Assembly: GCA_015059435.1 (NCBI GenBank)
Contig: SVAJ01000001.1
Coordinates: 543,132-607,131 of the forward strand
Direction: 5' to 3'
DNA: 64,000 nucleotides
Origin: Bacillota bacterium
GTDB taxonomy: Bacteria; Bacillota_I; Bacilli_A; RF39; UBA660
The position numbers were made by a program, and so were the translations under genes. A model generated the notes under the pieces. The model saw nothing but the letters and a program-made list of their open reading frames with translations, ran no database searches and was not told the origin of the DNA. This document shows, piece by piece, positions 19,601-27,177 of this stretch; the stretch's first letter is position 1; the number at the start of each line of letters is the position of its first letter.

Positions 19601-19910
19601 TGGTAAATTAGAAGAAGATGTAATTGTTTATATGTATGAAGAGTGGTTTGAAAAACTAGCAGAGAAATTAAATATTACTACTGTTAGACAAACCAAAAAT
19701 TCTATTGAACTAGTATTTAATAAAGAGTTAGTTGAGAAGATTGATGTTGATGAAGTATTTATAATGGCATTTGAAGTTAGTCCAATGTTTAGATTTGTAA
19801 GTAGAGGAAGTAATTTAATTATTGTTTTGGATATAATTAAATTAGATAAGCATCCTGTTTATTATTTAGTAGATTTATTGAGTAAAATTTGTGAAAATTT
19901 TTGTAAATAG
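16617..19910 (+). CDS. mfd: Transcription-repair coupling factor Mfd
   Basis: Translocase that removes stalled RNA polymerase and recruits UvrA. In 1097 residues it has the N-terminal UvrB-like module (VRGFVIDIFPLDEDYPVRIEFFGDEI near 165), an RNA-polymerase-interacting domain with GDYVVHNVHGIG near 435, and RecG-like motors with GDVGFGKTEVAF near 577, DEEQRF near 676 and the QIRGRVGRS motif near 846. The C-terminal domain that masks UvrA binding is present. The pth-mfd order matches Bacillus. Confidence 0.98.
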   Translation: MNVFDNLINIDVKKDMGISFGTDEFFAVYLNNLLAQKKKNILVVVNSLYEANKIYSSLENYTNDVYLFPMDDFLTSEALAISPDLEYSRLETINNTLLDKPIVVITNLMGYLRYLPTKKNYQQFFVDLKIGDEFNPQKLVEKFINSGYSRDTIVNKTGEFAVRGFVIDIFPLDEDYPVRIEFFGDEIDSIRYFDPETQKSIKKVDSITIKPCSEFLSTKNVEEEYFRKQKYLPKYEKVSNIYEYLDDAFLVYKDYEQLKVGYTNILSDITTYKETKDIEYNLDYMFSLFDIQSDQSIYYMNINNISNNNILRYDVKTINKFNEDSEKINAFIRKCISNDKTVVICLNKYQIRNIIKVLNMKICETTIDNIYENCVNIVEYKINSGFIYDKYVFLSSTELFNIKEKNKKYSNKYKYAVTIDDINKLNIGDYVVHNVHGIGVYNGIKTLTLSGVVKDYIEVYYQGKDKLYIPVEKIDLLSKYSGKEGAHPKVNKLGGTEWIKTKNRVKNRVNDMADKLLELYAERQSRNGFAFSPDSEMIIDFENDFPYDLTKDQIRAIGQIKEDMEKSVPMDRLLCGDVGFGKTEVAFVAAFKAILDSKQVLFLCPTTILSDQHYKNALERFKDFPVSIALLNRFTPPKEVTRIVNGIKDGTIDLVFGTHRLFSDDIKPKNLGLLIIDEEQRFGVKHKEKIKEFKTNVDVLTLTATPIPRTLQMSLAGIRSLSLIETPPVNRYPVQTYVIEENMQLVRDAIYKELSRDGQIFILYNKVQSIDDEVSKIQKLVPDARITSAHGQMSKSELENKIIDFINHEYDVLVCTTIIETGIDIPNVNTLIIMDADRFGLSQLYQIRGRVGRSDKFAYAYLMYNNSKVLTETAVKRLNVIKEFTALGSGFSIATRDLSIRGAGDILGSEQAGFIDSIGIDLYLKLLNDEVERKKGNIVEEDEDTDKQPLLNVSTHIDDKYVSEDELKIEIHRKISEIDSYDKLISVKQELEDRFGKLEEDVIVYMYEEWFEKLAEKLNITTVRQTKNSIELVFNKELVEKIDVDEVFIMAFEVSPMFRFVSRGSNLIIVLDIIKLDKHPVYYLVDLLSKICENFCK

Positions 19911-19912
19911 TA

Positions 19913-19939
19913 TTGACTAAAATTTTAATGGTTGCTACA
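19913..19939 (+). promoter_or_regulatory. Promoter for the gene at 19966
   Basis: TTGACT and TACACT are separated by about 17 bp, with a TG extending the -10 box; it lies just after the mfd stop. Confidence 0.55.
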
Positions 19940-19965
19940 CTTACAATGCTAGGAGGTAAATAATT

Positions 19966-20628
19966 ATGCAGGATATCAAGGACTTTCAAATACAACATCA
20001 AAATAATTATAAGAATGCAATAAGAGAAATATTAAAGAATAATTCAAAAATATTAGTAGAAGAGGATATTATGTCTCTTATTAATAAACCTCCACTTGAT
20101 TCTATGGATATAATAAAATGTAAGTTTTTAGATTTAGCTAAAAAACAAAAAGTAGTTTTAGATACAAAAAAATTAGATAAACTTATAGATAATTATAGAA
20201 AAGATATTAAAAAAGATATTTTAATAATCAAGGATGAAAGAATAAAGTTGTTTGATAAAATAATAGAATCTTTTAATCCTGTTAAAGATAATGATGTAAT
20301 TAAGTTTAATAAAAAAGATTTTAATGATTTTAATAAAAAAGTAAAAAAAGAGTTAAAAGATAAAATAATTTTAAAAATTAATAATAATATCGTAAACAAT
20401 GTAAATACAGTGTTTACAAAAGATACAGATGATAAAAAGCAGGAAAAAATTAGTAGTGATATTATTAAATTTCTTACTAAGACATATGTTAAGCAATTGC
20501 TTGAAAGTGTTGATTTTAAAGTATTGGTAAAAGATACAACACTAATTAATGGAGTCAAAGAGCAGGGAGAAAGATACATATTTACAAAGATGAATTCTTA
20601 TTTATTAAATGAAGATAAGATGAAATAG
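19966..20628 (+). CDS. Uncharacterised lysine-rich helical protein
   Basis: I do not recognise this 220-residue protein. It is highly charged (Lys/Asp-rich), with predicted long helices, no signal peptide, no membrane segment and no cysteines apart from one near residue 50. It occupies the mfd-spoVT interval. It has its own promoter, a clean GGAGGT site and a terminator, so it is a stand-alone expressed gene. A nucleic-acid-binding or structural role is only a guess. Confidence 0.7.
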   Translation: MQDIKDFQIQHQNNYKNAIREILKNNSKILVEEDIMSLINKPPLDSMDIIKCKFLDLAKKQKVVLDTKKLDKLIDNYRKDIKKDILIIKDERIKLFDKIIESFNPVKDNDVIKFNKKDFNDFNKKVKKELKDKIILKINNNIVNNVNTVFTKDTDDKKQEKISSDIIKFLTKTYVKQLLESVDFKVLVKDTTLINGVKEQGERYIFTKMNSYLLNEDKMK

Positions 20629-20652
20629 ACATATTAAATATGTCTTTTTTTT
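20627..20652 (+). terminator. Intrinsic terminator after 19966-20628
   Basis: AGACATAT and ATATGTCT pair around a TAA loop, followed by eight T; the stem begins at the stop codon. Confidence 0.85.
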
Positions 20653-20789
20653 GTTTATTTCTAAAATATGGAAATATTTTCCAAGGGAAAAACTGGGAAT
20701 ATTTATTATAATATAAGTGGGAAAGAAAATAGGTATAAAAAGCTGTAAAAAAGAGAAAATAAAAGTATGGGAAAGTGAGGAATAATTAT

Positions 20790-21320
20790 ATGAAATCAAC
20801 AGGTGTTGTTAGAAGAGTAGATGATTTAGGAAGAATTGTTATTCCGAAAGAAATACGCCGTACTCTTAGAATTAGAGATGGAGAGTCTTTAGAAATATTT
20901 GTAGACCGAGAAATGATAGCGTTAAAGAAATTTTCTAAGATGGATGATATTGGGGATGTATCAAAACAATTGGTTGATATAACTAATGGTGTTATTAATA
21001 AAAATGTATTTATTACAGATAGAGATAAATTTATAGCTGGTTCTGGTAGTTTAAGAAAAAAATTTATTGATAAGAATATATCAAGTTTATTGGAATCTAT
21101 TATGAAGGGTAGAAAACTGGTAATAGAAAATCATAGTCATGAAGTAGAACTTATTAATGGAGAAAAGGATAATCTTAGTTATGTAATATCTCCAATTATT
21201 ATGAATGGTGATGCGATTGGGCTTGTATTAATTGTTTCTGAAAATAATGATATTAGTCAGGTGGAAGAAAAGCTAGCTAATATAGTTTCTCAATTTTTAG
21301 GAAAGCATATTGAAGAATAA
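20790..21320 (+). CDS. spoVT: Stage V sporulation regulator SpoVT-like (AbrB family)
   Basis: AbrB-type swapped-hairpin DNA-binding domain at the N-terminus (STGVVRRVDDLGRIVIPKEI, RTLRI-DGESLEIFVD), followed by a GAF-like sensor domain from residue 60. The 176-residue length is that of Bacillus SpoVT (178), whereas AbrB/Abh are about 95. ATG 20790 is preferred over a GTG at 20775 because GTGAGGA then serves as ribosome site. The gene follows mfd with one unknown gene between, as in Bacillus mfd-spoVT. Confidence 0.92.
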   Translation: MKSTGVVRRVDDLGRIVIPKEIRRTLRIRDGESLEIFVDREMIALKKFSKMDDIGDVSKQLVDITNGVINKNVFITDRDKFIAGSGSLRKKFIDKNISSLLESIMKGRKLVIENHSHEVELINGEKDNLSYVISPIIMNGDAIGLVLIVSENNDISQVEEKLANIVSQFLGKHIEE

Positions 21321-21338
21321 TTTATTTTATGTTATACT
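21310..21338 (+). promoter_or_regulatory. Promoter of the T-box/metG transcript
   Basis: TTGAAG and TATACT are separated by 17 bp, overlapping the end of spoVT. Confidence 0.5.
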
Positions 21339-21344
21339 AGGGCA

Positions 21345-21573
21345 TATTTGAAATGTTTTGATGAAGAGATTTATAAAAAATTATTTATTTTAGAGAGCTC
21401 GGTTGGTGAAAAAGGGTATAAATATTTTATAAATTATGGCTTCTGAACTATTATATCGATATGTAGGTATAATCGTAGATAGGCGTTAACTATTTAAGTG
21501 TATAATATGATTATTATGAAATAAGGTGGTACCGCGGATATATCCGTCCTTATATTTATAATAATTTTTTTTT
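21345..21573 (+). promoter_or_regulatory. T-box riboswitch (tRNA-responsive leader), probably tRNA-Met
   Basis: The T-box core AAGGTGGTACCGCG lies at 21523-21536. Stem-I hallmarks AGAGAG (21393-21398) and GGTTGGTG precede it. A descending arm with TTCTGAAC follows, then a CGGATATATCCG/ATAAGG...CCTTAT hairpin and a T run. Uncharged tRNA pairing should prevent termination. An ATG at 21436-21438 in the descending arm is a candidate Met specifier, consistent with metG downstream; the exact specifier needs folding. Confidence 0.9.
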
Positions 21574-21585
21574 GGAGGTGTGCAT

Positions 21586-22029
21586 ATGGAGAAAATTGGG
21601 GTTGGAATAGGAATACTTGTTTATAATGATAAGGGTGAATTATTGCTTATAAAGAGAAGTTCTGATCCATTTGAAGCAGATAGTGAAATGAGATTGGAAG
21701 GCACTTATACTTTACCAAGTGGTAAAATGTTACCTTTAGAATCATTTGAAGCTGCTGCCAAAAGAAAATTAAAAGAAGAAGTAGGACTTGATGTATTAGA
21801 AAGTGATTTAAAGCTGGTATCTATTTCTAATGATCTTAATGATTATGCACATTATGTAACTATTGGTATGGTTGTAGAAAAATATAGTGGAGAAGTAAAG
21901 CTAAAAGATGGATTAGAATTTACTTCTTATGGTTGGTTTAGTGAAATGCCTAAAGAATTATGTGAGCCAAGTAGAAAAATTTTAAATAATTATTTGAGTA
22001 ATAAAATATATAGTAAAGAGGAGAGATAA
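21586..22029 (+). CDS. Nudix hydrolase
   Basis: A 147-residue protein with a recognisable Nudix box: Gly, then Glu, then RKLKEEVGL at about residues 47-68. In the canonical box the Arg is followed by Glu (REUXEE); here that residue is Lys, so activity or metal binding could differ. The substrate is unknown. ATG 21586 is chosen because GGAGG lies 7 nt upstream; GTG 21580 would be too close. It sits between the T-box and metG and would be induced with metG. Confidence 0.85.
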   Translation: MEKIGVGIGILVYNDKGELLLIKRSSDPFEADSEMRLEGTYTLPSGKMLPLESFEAAAKRKLKEEVGLDVLESDLKLVSISNDLNDYAHYVTIGMVVEKYSGEVKLKDGLEFTSYGWFSEMPKELCEPSRKILNNYLSNKIYSKEER

Positions 22030-22030
22030 T

Positions 22031-23560
22031 ATGGAAAGATTTTATATATCAACAGCAATTGCTTATACTTCTGGTAAACCTCATATAGGAAATACTTATG
22101 AGATAGTATTGGCAGATGCAATTGCAAGATTTAAAAGATTAAAAGGATATGATGTTTATTTTCAAACAGGTACTGATGAACATGGTGTAAAAATAGAAGA
22201 AAAAGCTAAAGCTGCAGGTATAACACCAAAAGAATTTGTTGATGATATTGCAGGACAAATTAAAGATATTTGGGATTTAATGAATACAAGTTATGATAAA
22301 TTTGTTAGAACAACAGATCCACATCATGAAGAAGTAGTTCAACATATATTTAAAAAAATGTATGATAAAGGTGATATTTATAAAGGTGAATATAAGGGGC
22401 TTTATTGCACTCCTTGTGAATCATTTTGGACAGAGAGTCAATTAGTTGATGGAAAATGTCCAGATTGTGGAAGAGAAGTACAAGAACAAAGTGAAGAAGC
22501 TTATTTCTTTAAATTAAGTAATTATCAAGAAAAACTTGAAAAATATATAGAAGAAAATCCTGATTTTATTCAACCTGTAGCACGTAAAAATGAAATGTTA
22601 AATAATTTTATAAAACTGGGATTACAAGACTTATGTGTTTCACGTACTTCATTTACTTGGGGAATTCCTGTTGATTTTGATCCTAAGCATGTTGTTTATG
22701 TATGGCTAGATGCTTTAACTAATTATATTACTAATATTGGATATGATGTTGATAGTCAGACAGATCAATTTAAAAAGTACTGGCCAGCTGATTTACATTT
22801 AATTGGAAAAGACATAATTCGTTTTCATACTATTTATTGGCCATGTTTCTTATGGTCATTAGGAATTGAATTACCAAAGAAAGTATTTGGACATCCTTGG
22901 TTATTAACTAATGAAGATAAGATGAGTAAGAGTAAAGGTAATGTTATATATGCAGATGATTTAGTAGAAAAGTTTGGTGTAGATGCAGTTAGATATTATT
23001 TACTTCATGAAATACCTTTTTCTAGTGATGGTAATATTACTTATGAATTATTAATTGAAAGAATAAATAGCGATTTAGCAAATATTTTGGGTAACTTAGT
23101 TCAAAGAACTATTTCTATGGCTAATAAATATTTTGATGGAAAAGTTACTAATAAAGGTATTTCAGATAGTATGGATGAGGATTTTATAAATAGTATTAAT
23201 GCTTTAGATAGTGCTGTTACAGAAAAAATGGATAATCTTCAAGTTAGTGATGCGATTAGCGAAATATTTAATGTACTTAGATTAAGTAATAAATATATTG
23301 ATGAAACAACTCCATGGATATTAGCTAAAGATGAAGATAAATTAGATAGATTAGAAACTGTTTTATATAATTTATTAGAATCAATAAGAGTATGTGCTAG
23401 ATTATTAAGTCCTTTTATTACAAGTACTTCTCAAGAAATTATTAAACAAATTAATAATGATAAAGAAGATTTATGTTATTTGGAGAATAATGAGTATACT
23501 TTGGGTACTCCAGAAATTTTATTTAAAAGAATTGATAAAGATAAGTTCTTTCAAGAGTAA
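22031..23560 (+). CDS. metG: Methionyl-tRNA synthetase
   Basis: Class I synthetase charging tRNA-Met. It has 509 residues: HIGH-type motif GKPHIGN near residue 15, a four-cysteine zinc knuckle (CTPC...CPDC near residue 130), WLDAL, the KMSKS loop EDKMSKSKGN near residue 299 and an anticodon-binding helical domain. It lacks the C-terminal tRNA-binding/dimerisation domain of the longer Bacillus enzyme (about 660). It follows the Nudix gene by 1 bp and shares its T-box. Confidence 0.97.
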   Translation: MERFYISTAIAYTSGKPHIGNTYEIVLADAIARFKRLKGYDVYFQTGTDEHGVKIEEKAKAAGITPKEFVDDIAGQIKDIWDLMNTSYDKFVRTTDPHHEEVVQHIFKKMYDKGDIYKGEYKGLYCTPCESFWTESQLVDGKCPDCGREVQEQSEEAYFFKLSNYQEKLEKYIEENPDFIQPVARKNEMLNNFIKLGLQDLCVSRTSFTWGIPVDFDPKHVVYVWLDALTNYITNIGYDVDSQTDQFKKYWPADLHLIGKDIIRFHTIYWPCFLWSLGIELPKKVFGHPWLLTNEDKMSKSKGNVIYADDLVEKFGVDAVRYYLLHEIPFSSDGNITYELLIERINSDLANILGNLVQRTISMANKYFDGKVTNKGISDSMDEDFINSINALDSAVTEKMDNLQVSDAISEIFNVLRLSNKYIDETTPWILAKDEDKLDRLETVLYNLLESIRVCARLLSPFITSTSQEIIKQINNDKEDLCYLENNEYTLGTPEILFKRIDKDKFFQE

Positions 23561-23589
23561 TGTAAATTTTATGTAAAAATAAAAATAAA

Positions 23590-23621
23590 GTTATAGAAGC
23601 TATTTTCTATAACCTTTTTTT
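23590..23621 (+). terminator. Intrinsic terminator of the metG operon
   Basis: GTTATAGAA and TTCTATAAC form a 9-bp stem, followed by CTTTTTTT. Confidence 0.88.
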
Positions 23622-23665
23622 ATGCTATATTTTGAGGGTAGTTGTTTTTTAGTGAGGAGAAAATT

Positions 23666-23839
23666 ATGATAGATAGACTAAAGAATAAGTATGGTTTTGA
23701 TGTAGTTTGTATGTTAATAATAGTTTTATTATTTTTTTATAGTATAAATAGTAAAGATATACTAGATTCTATTTATTTATCTGGTTTTTGTTTTTATTAT
23801 TTAGAAATTAAGTATTATAGATGGAAAAAATATCATTAA
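23666..23839 (+). CDS. Small single-pass membrane protein, unknown function
   Basis: A 57-residue product with a charged N-terminus, one hydrophobic stretch at about residues 12-27 and a Tyr/Lys-rich tail. ATG 23666 has a GAGGAG site 6 nt upstream; an ATG at 23642 lacks one. Nothing in the sequence suggests a function. It lies between metG and tatD. Confidence 0.5.
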   Translation: MIDRLKNKYGFDVVCMLIIVLLFFYSINSKDILDSIYLSGFCFYYLEIKYYRWKKYH

Positions 23840-23868
23840 TATGATATTTTTATTTTGGAGGAGATATT

Positions 23869-24627
23869 ATGTATATAGATACACATTGTCATTTATCAAA
23901 AGAGGATTATGATGATATAGATTTAATAATAAATGATAATATATTGGCTGGTGTAGAAAAAGTAATAATTTCAGGTTGCACTAGGGATTCTATTTTGGAA
24001 TCTATAGAATTATCAAAAAAATATGATTGTGTTTATGTAACTTTAGGATATCATCCATCTGAAGTTAATGAAATAAATGATAATAGTTTATTGGAATTAG
24101 AAGATATTATTAAAAATAATTCTAAAGTAGTTGGTGTTGGTGAAATTGGACTTGATTATTATTATGGTAAAGATGATATTGATAAACAGAAGAAGTTATT
24201 TAGGGATCAATTACAATTAGCAGAGAAACTTAATTTGCCTGTAGTAATACATAGTCGTGATGCTGTTTTAGATACTATTAATATTCTAAAAGAATATCCT
24301 ACATTAAGAGGTGTTATTCATTGCTTTGGAGGTAGTTTAGAAACTGCTAATATTTATATTAAAATGGGATACTTATTAGGAATAGGCGGAGTTGTTACTT
24401 TTAAAAATAGTAAATTAGGAGAAGTAATAAAAAATGTAGATTTATCAAACATTGTATTAGAAACAGATAGTCCTTATTTAACTCCTGAACCTTTTAGAGG
24501 TAAAAAGAATAGTTCTAAGTATATTCCACTAGTTGCTGAGAAAATTTCTAATATTAAAAATGTTGATGTATTTTTAGTGGAAGAAATAACTACTAATAAT
24601 GCTAACAAAATATTTGACTTAAAATAA
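23869..24627 (+). CDS. tatD: TatD-family metal-dependent deoxyribonuclease
   Basis: TIM-barrel amidohydrolase-type nuclease (YabD in Bacillus). In 252 residues the metal ligands are visible: DTHCHL at residue 4, the Glu in VGEIGLDYYYG, His in VIHSRDA, His in IHCFGG, and the Asp in ETDSPYLTP. It starts behind TTGGAGGAG. The metG-tatD-3D protein-ksgA order parallels Bacillus metS-yabD-yabE-rnmV-ksgA, with rnmV absent here. Confidence 0.95.
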   Translation: MYIDTHCHLSKEDYDDIDLIINDNILAGVEKVIISGCTRDSILESIELSKKYDCVYVTLGYHPSEVNEINDNSLLELEDIIKNNSKVVGVGEIGLDYYYGKDDIDKQKKLFRDQLQLAEKLNLPVVIHSRDAVLDTINILKEYPTLRGVIHCFGGSLETANIYIKMGYLLGIGGVVTFKNSKLGEVIKNVDLSNIVLETDSPYLTPEPFRGKKNSSKYIPLVAEKISNIKNVDVFLVEEITTNNANKIFDLK

Positions 24628-24669
24628 TTAGTGTGCTAATCTTTAGTTAATAAGGTATGAGGTGTTTTT

Positions 24670-25257
24670 ATGGATTATTTATATAGATACGGCCAATACT
24701 TTTGTAGCTTACTAGTTGTTTTTTTATTTTTATTTATTATTGCGTCTGGTAATAAAAAAGAAATTGCTACTATAAGTAATATTAATAATATAAAATCTGT
24801 ACCAGTAACAAATTTATCATTATCATATCGTAAGATTGAAAAAGAGGTTGTGAAAACTCCTAAGGTTTATAGTACTTTTAATGAGGCAATTAATAATGTT
24901 GGTAATGGTGAGGTTTCTTTTTATGGAAAGTTAACTGCTTATGGACCTGATTGTAAGGGTTGTGGTGGTACTACTGCTTGTCGTGGTCAAAACGTTAGAA
25001 ATGGTAATATTTATTATAATGATAAGAAATATGGAAAACTTAGAATTTTAGCGGCAGATAGAAGTGTACCTTGTGGAACTGTTATAAGAGTAAATAATAT
25101 AAATAGTTATTCTGGACCTATTATGGCAGTTGTCTTAGATAGAGGAGGAGCAATAAGGGGAAATCATTTAGATCTTTTATTTGAGTCACAGAAAAATCTT
25201 GGTGGTTTTGGAACTCAATCAAATATTAAGTTTGATATTGTTAGATGGGGTTACTAG
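24670..25257 (+). CDS. Exported 3D-domain protein, probable cell-wall hydrolase
   Basis: A 195-residue protein with an N-terminal signal/anchor at about residues 10-27 and a C-terminal 3D domain: LTAYGPDCKGCGG near residue 84, ILAADRSVPCGTVI, and the VVLDRGGAIRGNHLDLLF motif whose three Asp give the domain its name. Such domains occur in YabE and related muralytic proteins. It occupies the yabE position but lacks the G5 and DUF348 repeats, so it is a shorter version. Confidence 0.88.
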   Translation: MDYLYRYGQYFCSLLVVFLFLFIIASGNKKEIATISNINNIKSVPVTNLSLSYRKIEKEVVKTPKVYSTFNEAINNVGNGEVSFYGKLTAYGPDCKGCGGTTACRGQNVRNGNIYYNDKKYGKLRILAADRSVPCGTVIRVNNINSYSGPIMAVVLDRGGAIRGNHLDLLFESQKNLGGFGTQSNIKFDIVRWGY

Positions 25258-25268
25258 AAGGGGATAAT

Positions 25269-25775
25269 ATGAAAAAAATAATTTTTAGTGTGATATTAAT
25301 TTTTATAATGGGGTTTGTAGTGTTTTTATTTATAAGTAATCAATCTGGTGACGCCGTAGTTAACTTTGTCGATAAAAAGGATATAACTATAAAAATTGAT
25401 AACTCTTCTCCTATTAGTGATGAAATAGCTATTGAAAAGAATGATGGAGAAAAGTTTAGCATTAAGTCTTTTTATGGTAGTACTAAATATGAAATATATG
25501 TAAAACAAATTAATAGTTTAAATTCTATTAATGCTGATTATATTAAGTTATATTTATGTGAAGGTAGTAGTAACAGACCATTAACGGATGTATTAATATT
25601 TAATGATTTAAAAGTATCTAATAGTAATATGGATTCTAGAAGTTTATATGTTGGTAATATAAGAAAAAACGAAGTAATTAAATTGAATTTAAAAATGTGG
25701 TTATCTGATAATTATACAATTAGTAATGAAAAAAGGAATTTTGAAGTAGTTGTTGGTGTAAGAGCTATTAATTAG
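25269..25775 (+). CDS. Exported or membrane-anchored beta-rich protein A, linked to SipW-like peptidase
   Basis: A 168-residue protein with an N-terminal hydrophobic segment (residues 3-22) and a beta-rich outer domain. I know no family for it, but it resembles the next gene product (IKLYL / IKVYL, and KLNLKMWLSDN / KYRLRVWLDEK near the end), so the two look like tandem paralogues. Both precede a SipW-like signal peptidase. ATG 25269 follows AAGGGGATA. Confidence 0.6.
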   Translation: MKKIIFSVILIFIMGFVVFLFISNQSGDAVVNFVDKKDITIKIDNSSPISDEIAIEKNDGEKFSIKSFYGSTKYEIYVKQINSLNSINADYIKLYLCEGSSNRPLTDVLIFNDLKVSNSNMDSRSLYVGNIRKNEVIKLNLKMWLSDNYTISNEKRNFEVVVGVRAIN

Positions 25776-25783
25776 GAGGAAAT

Positions 25784-26389
25784 ATGGAAAAGGATAATAA
25801 GGGAATATCAAATAATAAAGTAATTGTAGTAGTACTTATACTTACTGTTGTTATTGTAATTGGTTTAGTAGTTGGTTTGTGTTCTTTTAAAAATAAGCAA
25901 AATAAAAAAGTAAAAATACAGACAGATACAGAAGTACTTTCAGTTGTATATTCTAAAGAAGTAAATGGTCTTAATATGAAAGAATATATACCATTAAAAG
26001 ATGAAGTTGGAAAGAAATTATCAAATAAAGCACATTACTTTGATTTTAATGTTAAATCTGAAATGAATAATGATGTATCAATAAAATATGAATTGGTATT
26101 GAGAAAAGATGAAAATTGTAATTTAGATGATAGTCAAATAAAAGTTTATTTAGAGAAAGAAAATGAAGGAACATATGTAAAAATGTTTGATCCTAAGTTA
26201 TATAAAGGTTTGAAAAAAACAAGTTCAATTGGTAGTCATAAGAATGATATGATTTTATATAGTGATAAGATAGTAGATAATATAAATGATAAATATAGAC
26301 TTAGAGTATGGTTAGATGAAAAGGCTTCAGTGAAAACAGCTATTCAGTGTAGTTTATCTGTTAGTATTTATGCGAAAATAGAAAAATAG
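25784..26389 (+). CDS. Exported or membrane-anchored beta-rich protein B, linked to SipW-like peptidase
   Basis: A 201-residue protein with a positively charged start, a transmembrane/signal segment at about residues 13-34 and a lysine-rich linker before a beta-rich domain ending in RLRVWLDEK and SLSVSIYAKIEK. Its C-terminal half aligns by eye with that of the preceding gene. Co-location with a SipW-like peptidase suggests TasA/camelysin-like surface proteins, but typical TasA signal motifs were not seen. It starts 8 bp after its neighbour with AGGAGG. Confidence 0.6.
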   Translation: MEKDNKGISNNKVIVVVLILTVVIVIGLVVGLCSFKNKQNKKVKIQTDTEVLSVVYSKEVNGLNMKEYIPLKDEVGKKLSNKAHYFDFNVKSEMNNDVSIKYELVLRKDENCNLDDSQIKVYLEKENEGTYVKMFDPKLYKGLKKTSSIGSHKNDMILYSDKIVDNINDKYRLRVWLDEKASVKTAIQCSLSVSIYAKIEK

Positions 26390-26414
26390 AGCATGTGTAA
26401 AGTGCTCTTTTTTT
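26388..26414 (+). terminator. Intrinsic terminator after protein B
   Basis: AGAGCA and TGCTCT stem at the stop codon, followed by seven T. Confidence 0.75.
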
Positions 26415-26484
26415 ATGTTATTAAATATAGTTTTTTTGATATTTACGTGATATTATGATATTAGAAAAAATAGGAGGTGATAAA

Positions 26485-27132
26485 ATGAATAGAGAAGAGA
26501 TAAATTCTAGTGAATATATGTCTTTTAAAGATAAAATTTTATTCTTAGGTCATTTTATCACTAAGGTATTTTTGTATGTAATTATTGTTTTATTAATGAT
26601 ACTATTTTTGTTGTTTGGAATTTATTTTGGTAATATATTGCATAATATAAATACTAATGAAAATAGACCTCCTTTATTTGATACATATGTTATTGTTAGT
26701 CCTAGCATGGTTCCAAATATTAATGTACAAGATGGTATTGTTATAAAGAGAGAAAATGTTTCGAATATTAAAATTGGCGATATTATTACTTTTGTTACTC
26801 ATGATCCTAGGTATGATGGATATATTATTACTCATAGGCTAGTGGGAATTGAAAAAATGGAGAATGGTAGTTATTACTATAGAACTAAGGGAGATGCTAA
26901 TAATGCTGTTGATCCATATTTAGTAAAAAAAGAAGATATATATGGGCGAGTTATTTTGAAAATACCAAAAGTAGGCTATGTTAGACAATTTATTTCTAAG
27001 CCAAAAAATTGGTTTATATTTATTATATTCCCGGCTCTTTTAATAATTATTTATGATATTTATAAATTAGTTAGTCATATTAATAGTAATAATAATATTG
27101 ATTATGAAGAGGAAGAATTAGAAATTATTTAA
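26485..27132 (+). CDS. Signal peptidase I, SipW-like (ER/archaeal type)
   Basis: Membrane serine protease of 215 residues. It has an N-terminal transmembrane helix (about 28-52), the nucleophile Ser in VSPSMVPN, a THRLVGIE segment with His in place of the Lys of ordinary bacterial SPases, TKGDANNAVDP, and a second C-terminal membrane helix. The Ser/His layout and KGDAN motif define the SipW group, which in Bacillus processes TasA-type matrix proteins. The ATG at 26485 after GGAGGTGAT is chosen; an ATG at 26455 has no ribosome site. Confidence 0.88.
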   Translation: MNREEINSSEYMSFKDKILFLGHFITKVFLYVIIVLLMILFLLFGIYFGNILHNINTNENRPPLFDTYVIVSPSMVPNINVQDGIVIKRENVSNIKIGDIITFVTHDPRYDGYIITHRLVGIEKMENGSYYYRTKGDANNAVDPYLVKKEDIYGRVILKIPKVGYVRQFISKPKNWFIFIIFPALLIIIYDIYKLVSHINSNNNIDYEEEELEII

Positions 27133-27133
27133 C

Positions 27134-27162
27134 TTGAGGTTATTTTGTATTTGTGTTATATT
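27134..27162 (+). promoter_or_regulatory. Candidate promoter of ksgA
   Basis: TTGAGG and TATATT are separated by 17 bp. Its placement supports the GTG at 27178 as start rather than a TTG at 27145. Confidence 0.45.
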
Positions 27163-27177
27163 TTAACTGGTGATTTT

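Noticed and set aside
20665-20700. Noc-like palindrome before spoVT (ATTTTCCAAGGGAAAA)
   Set aside because: The centre differs from CCCGGG and the arms are offset; too weak to call.
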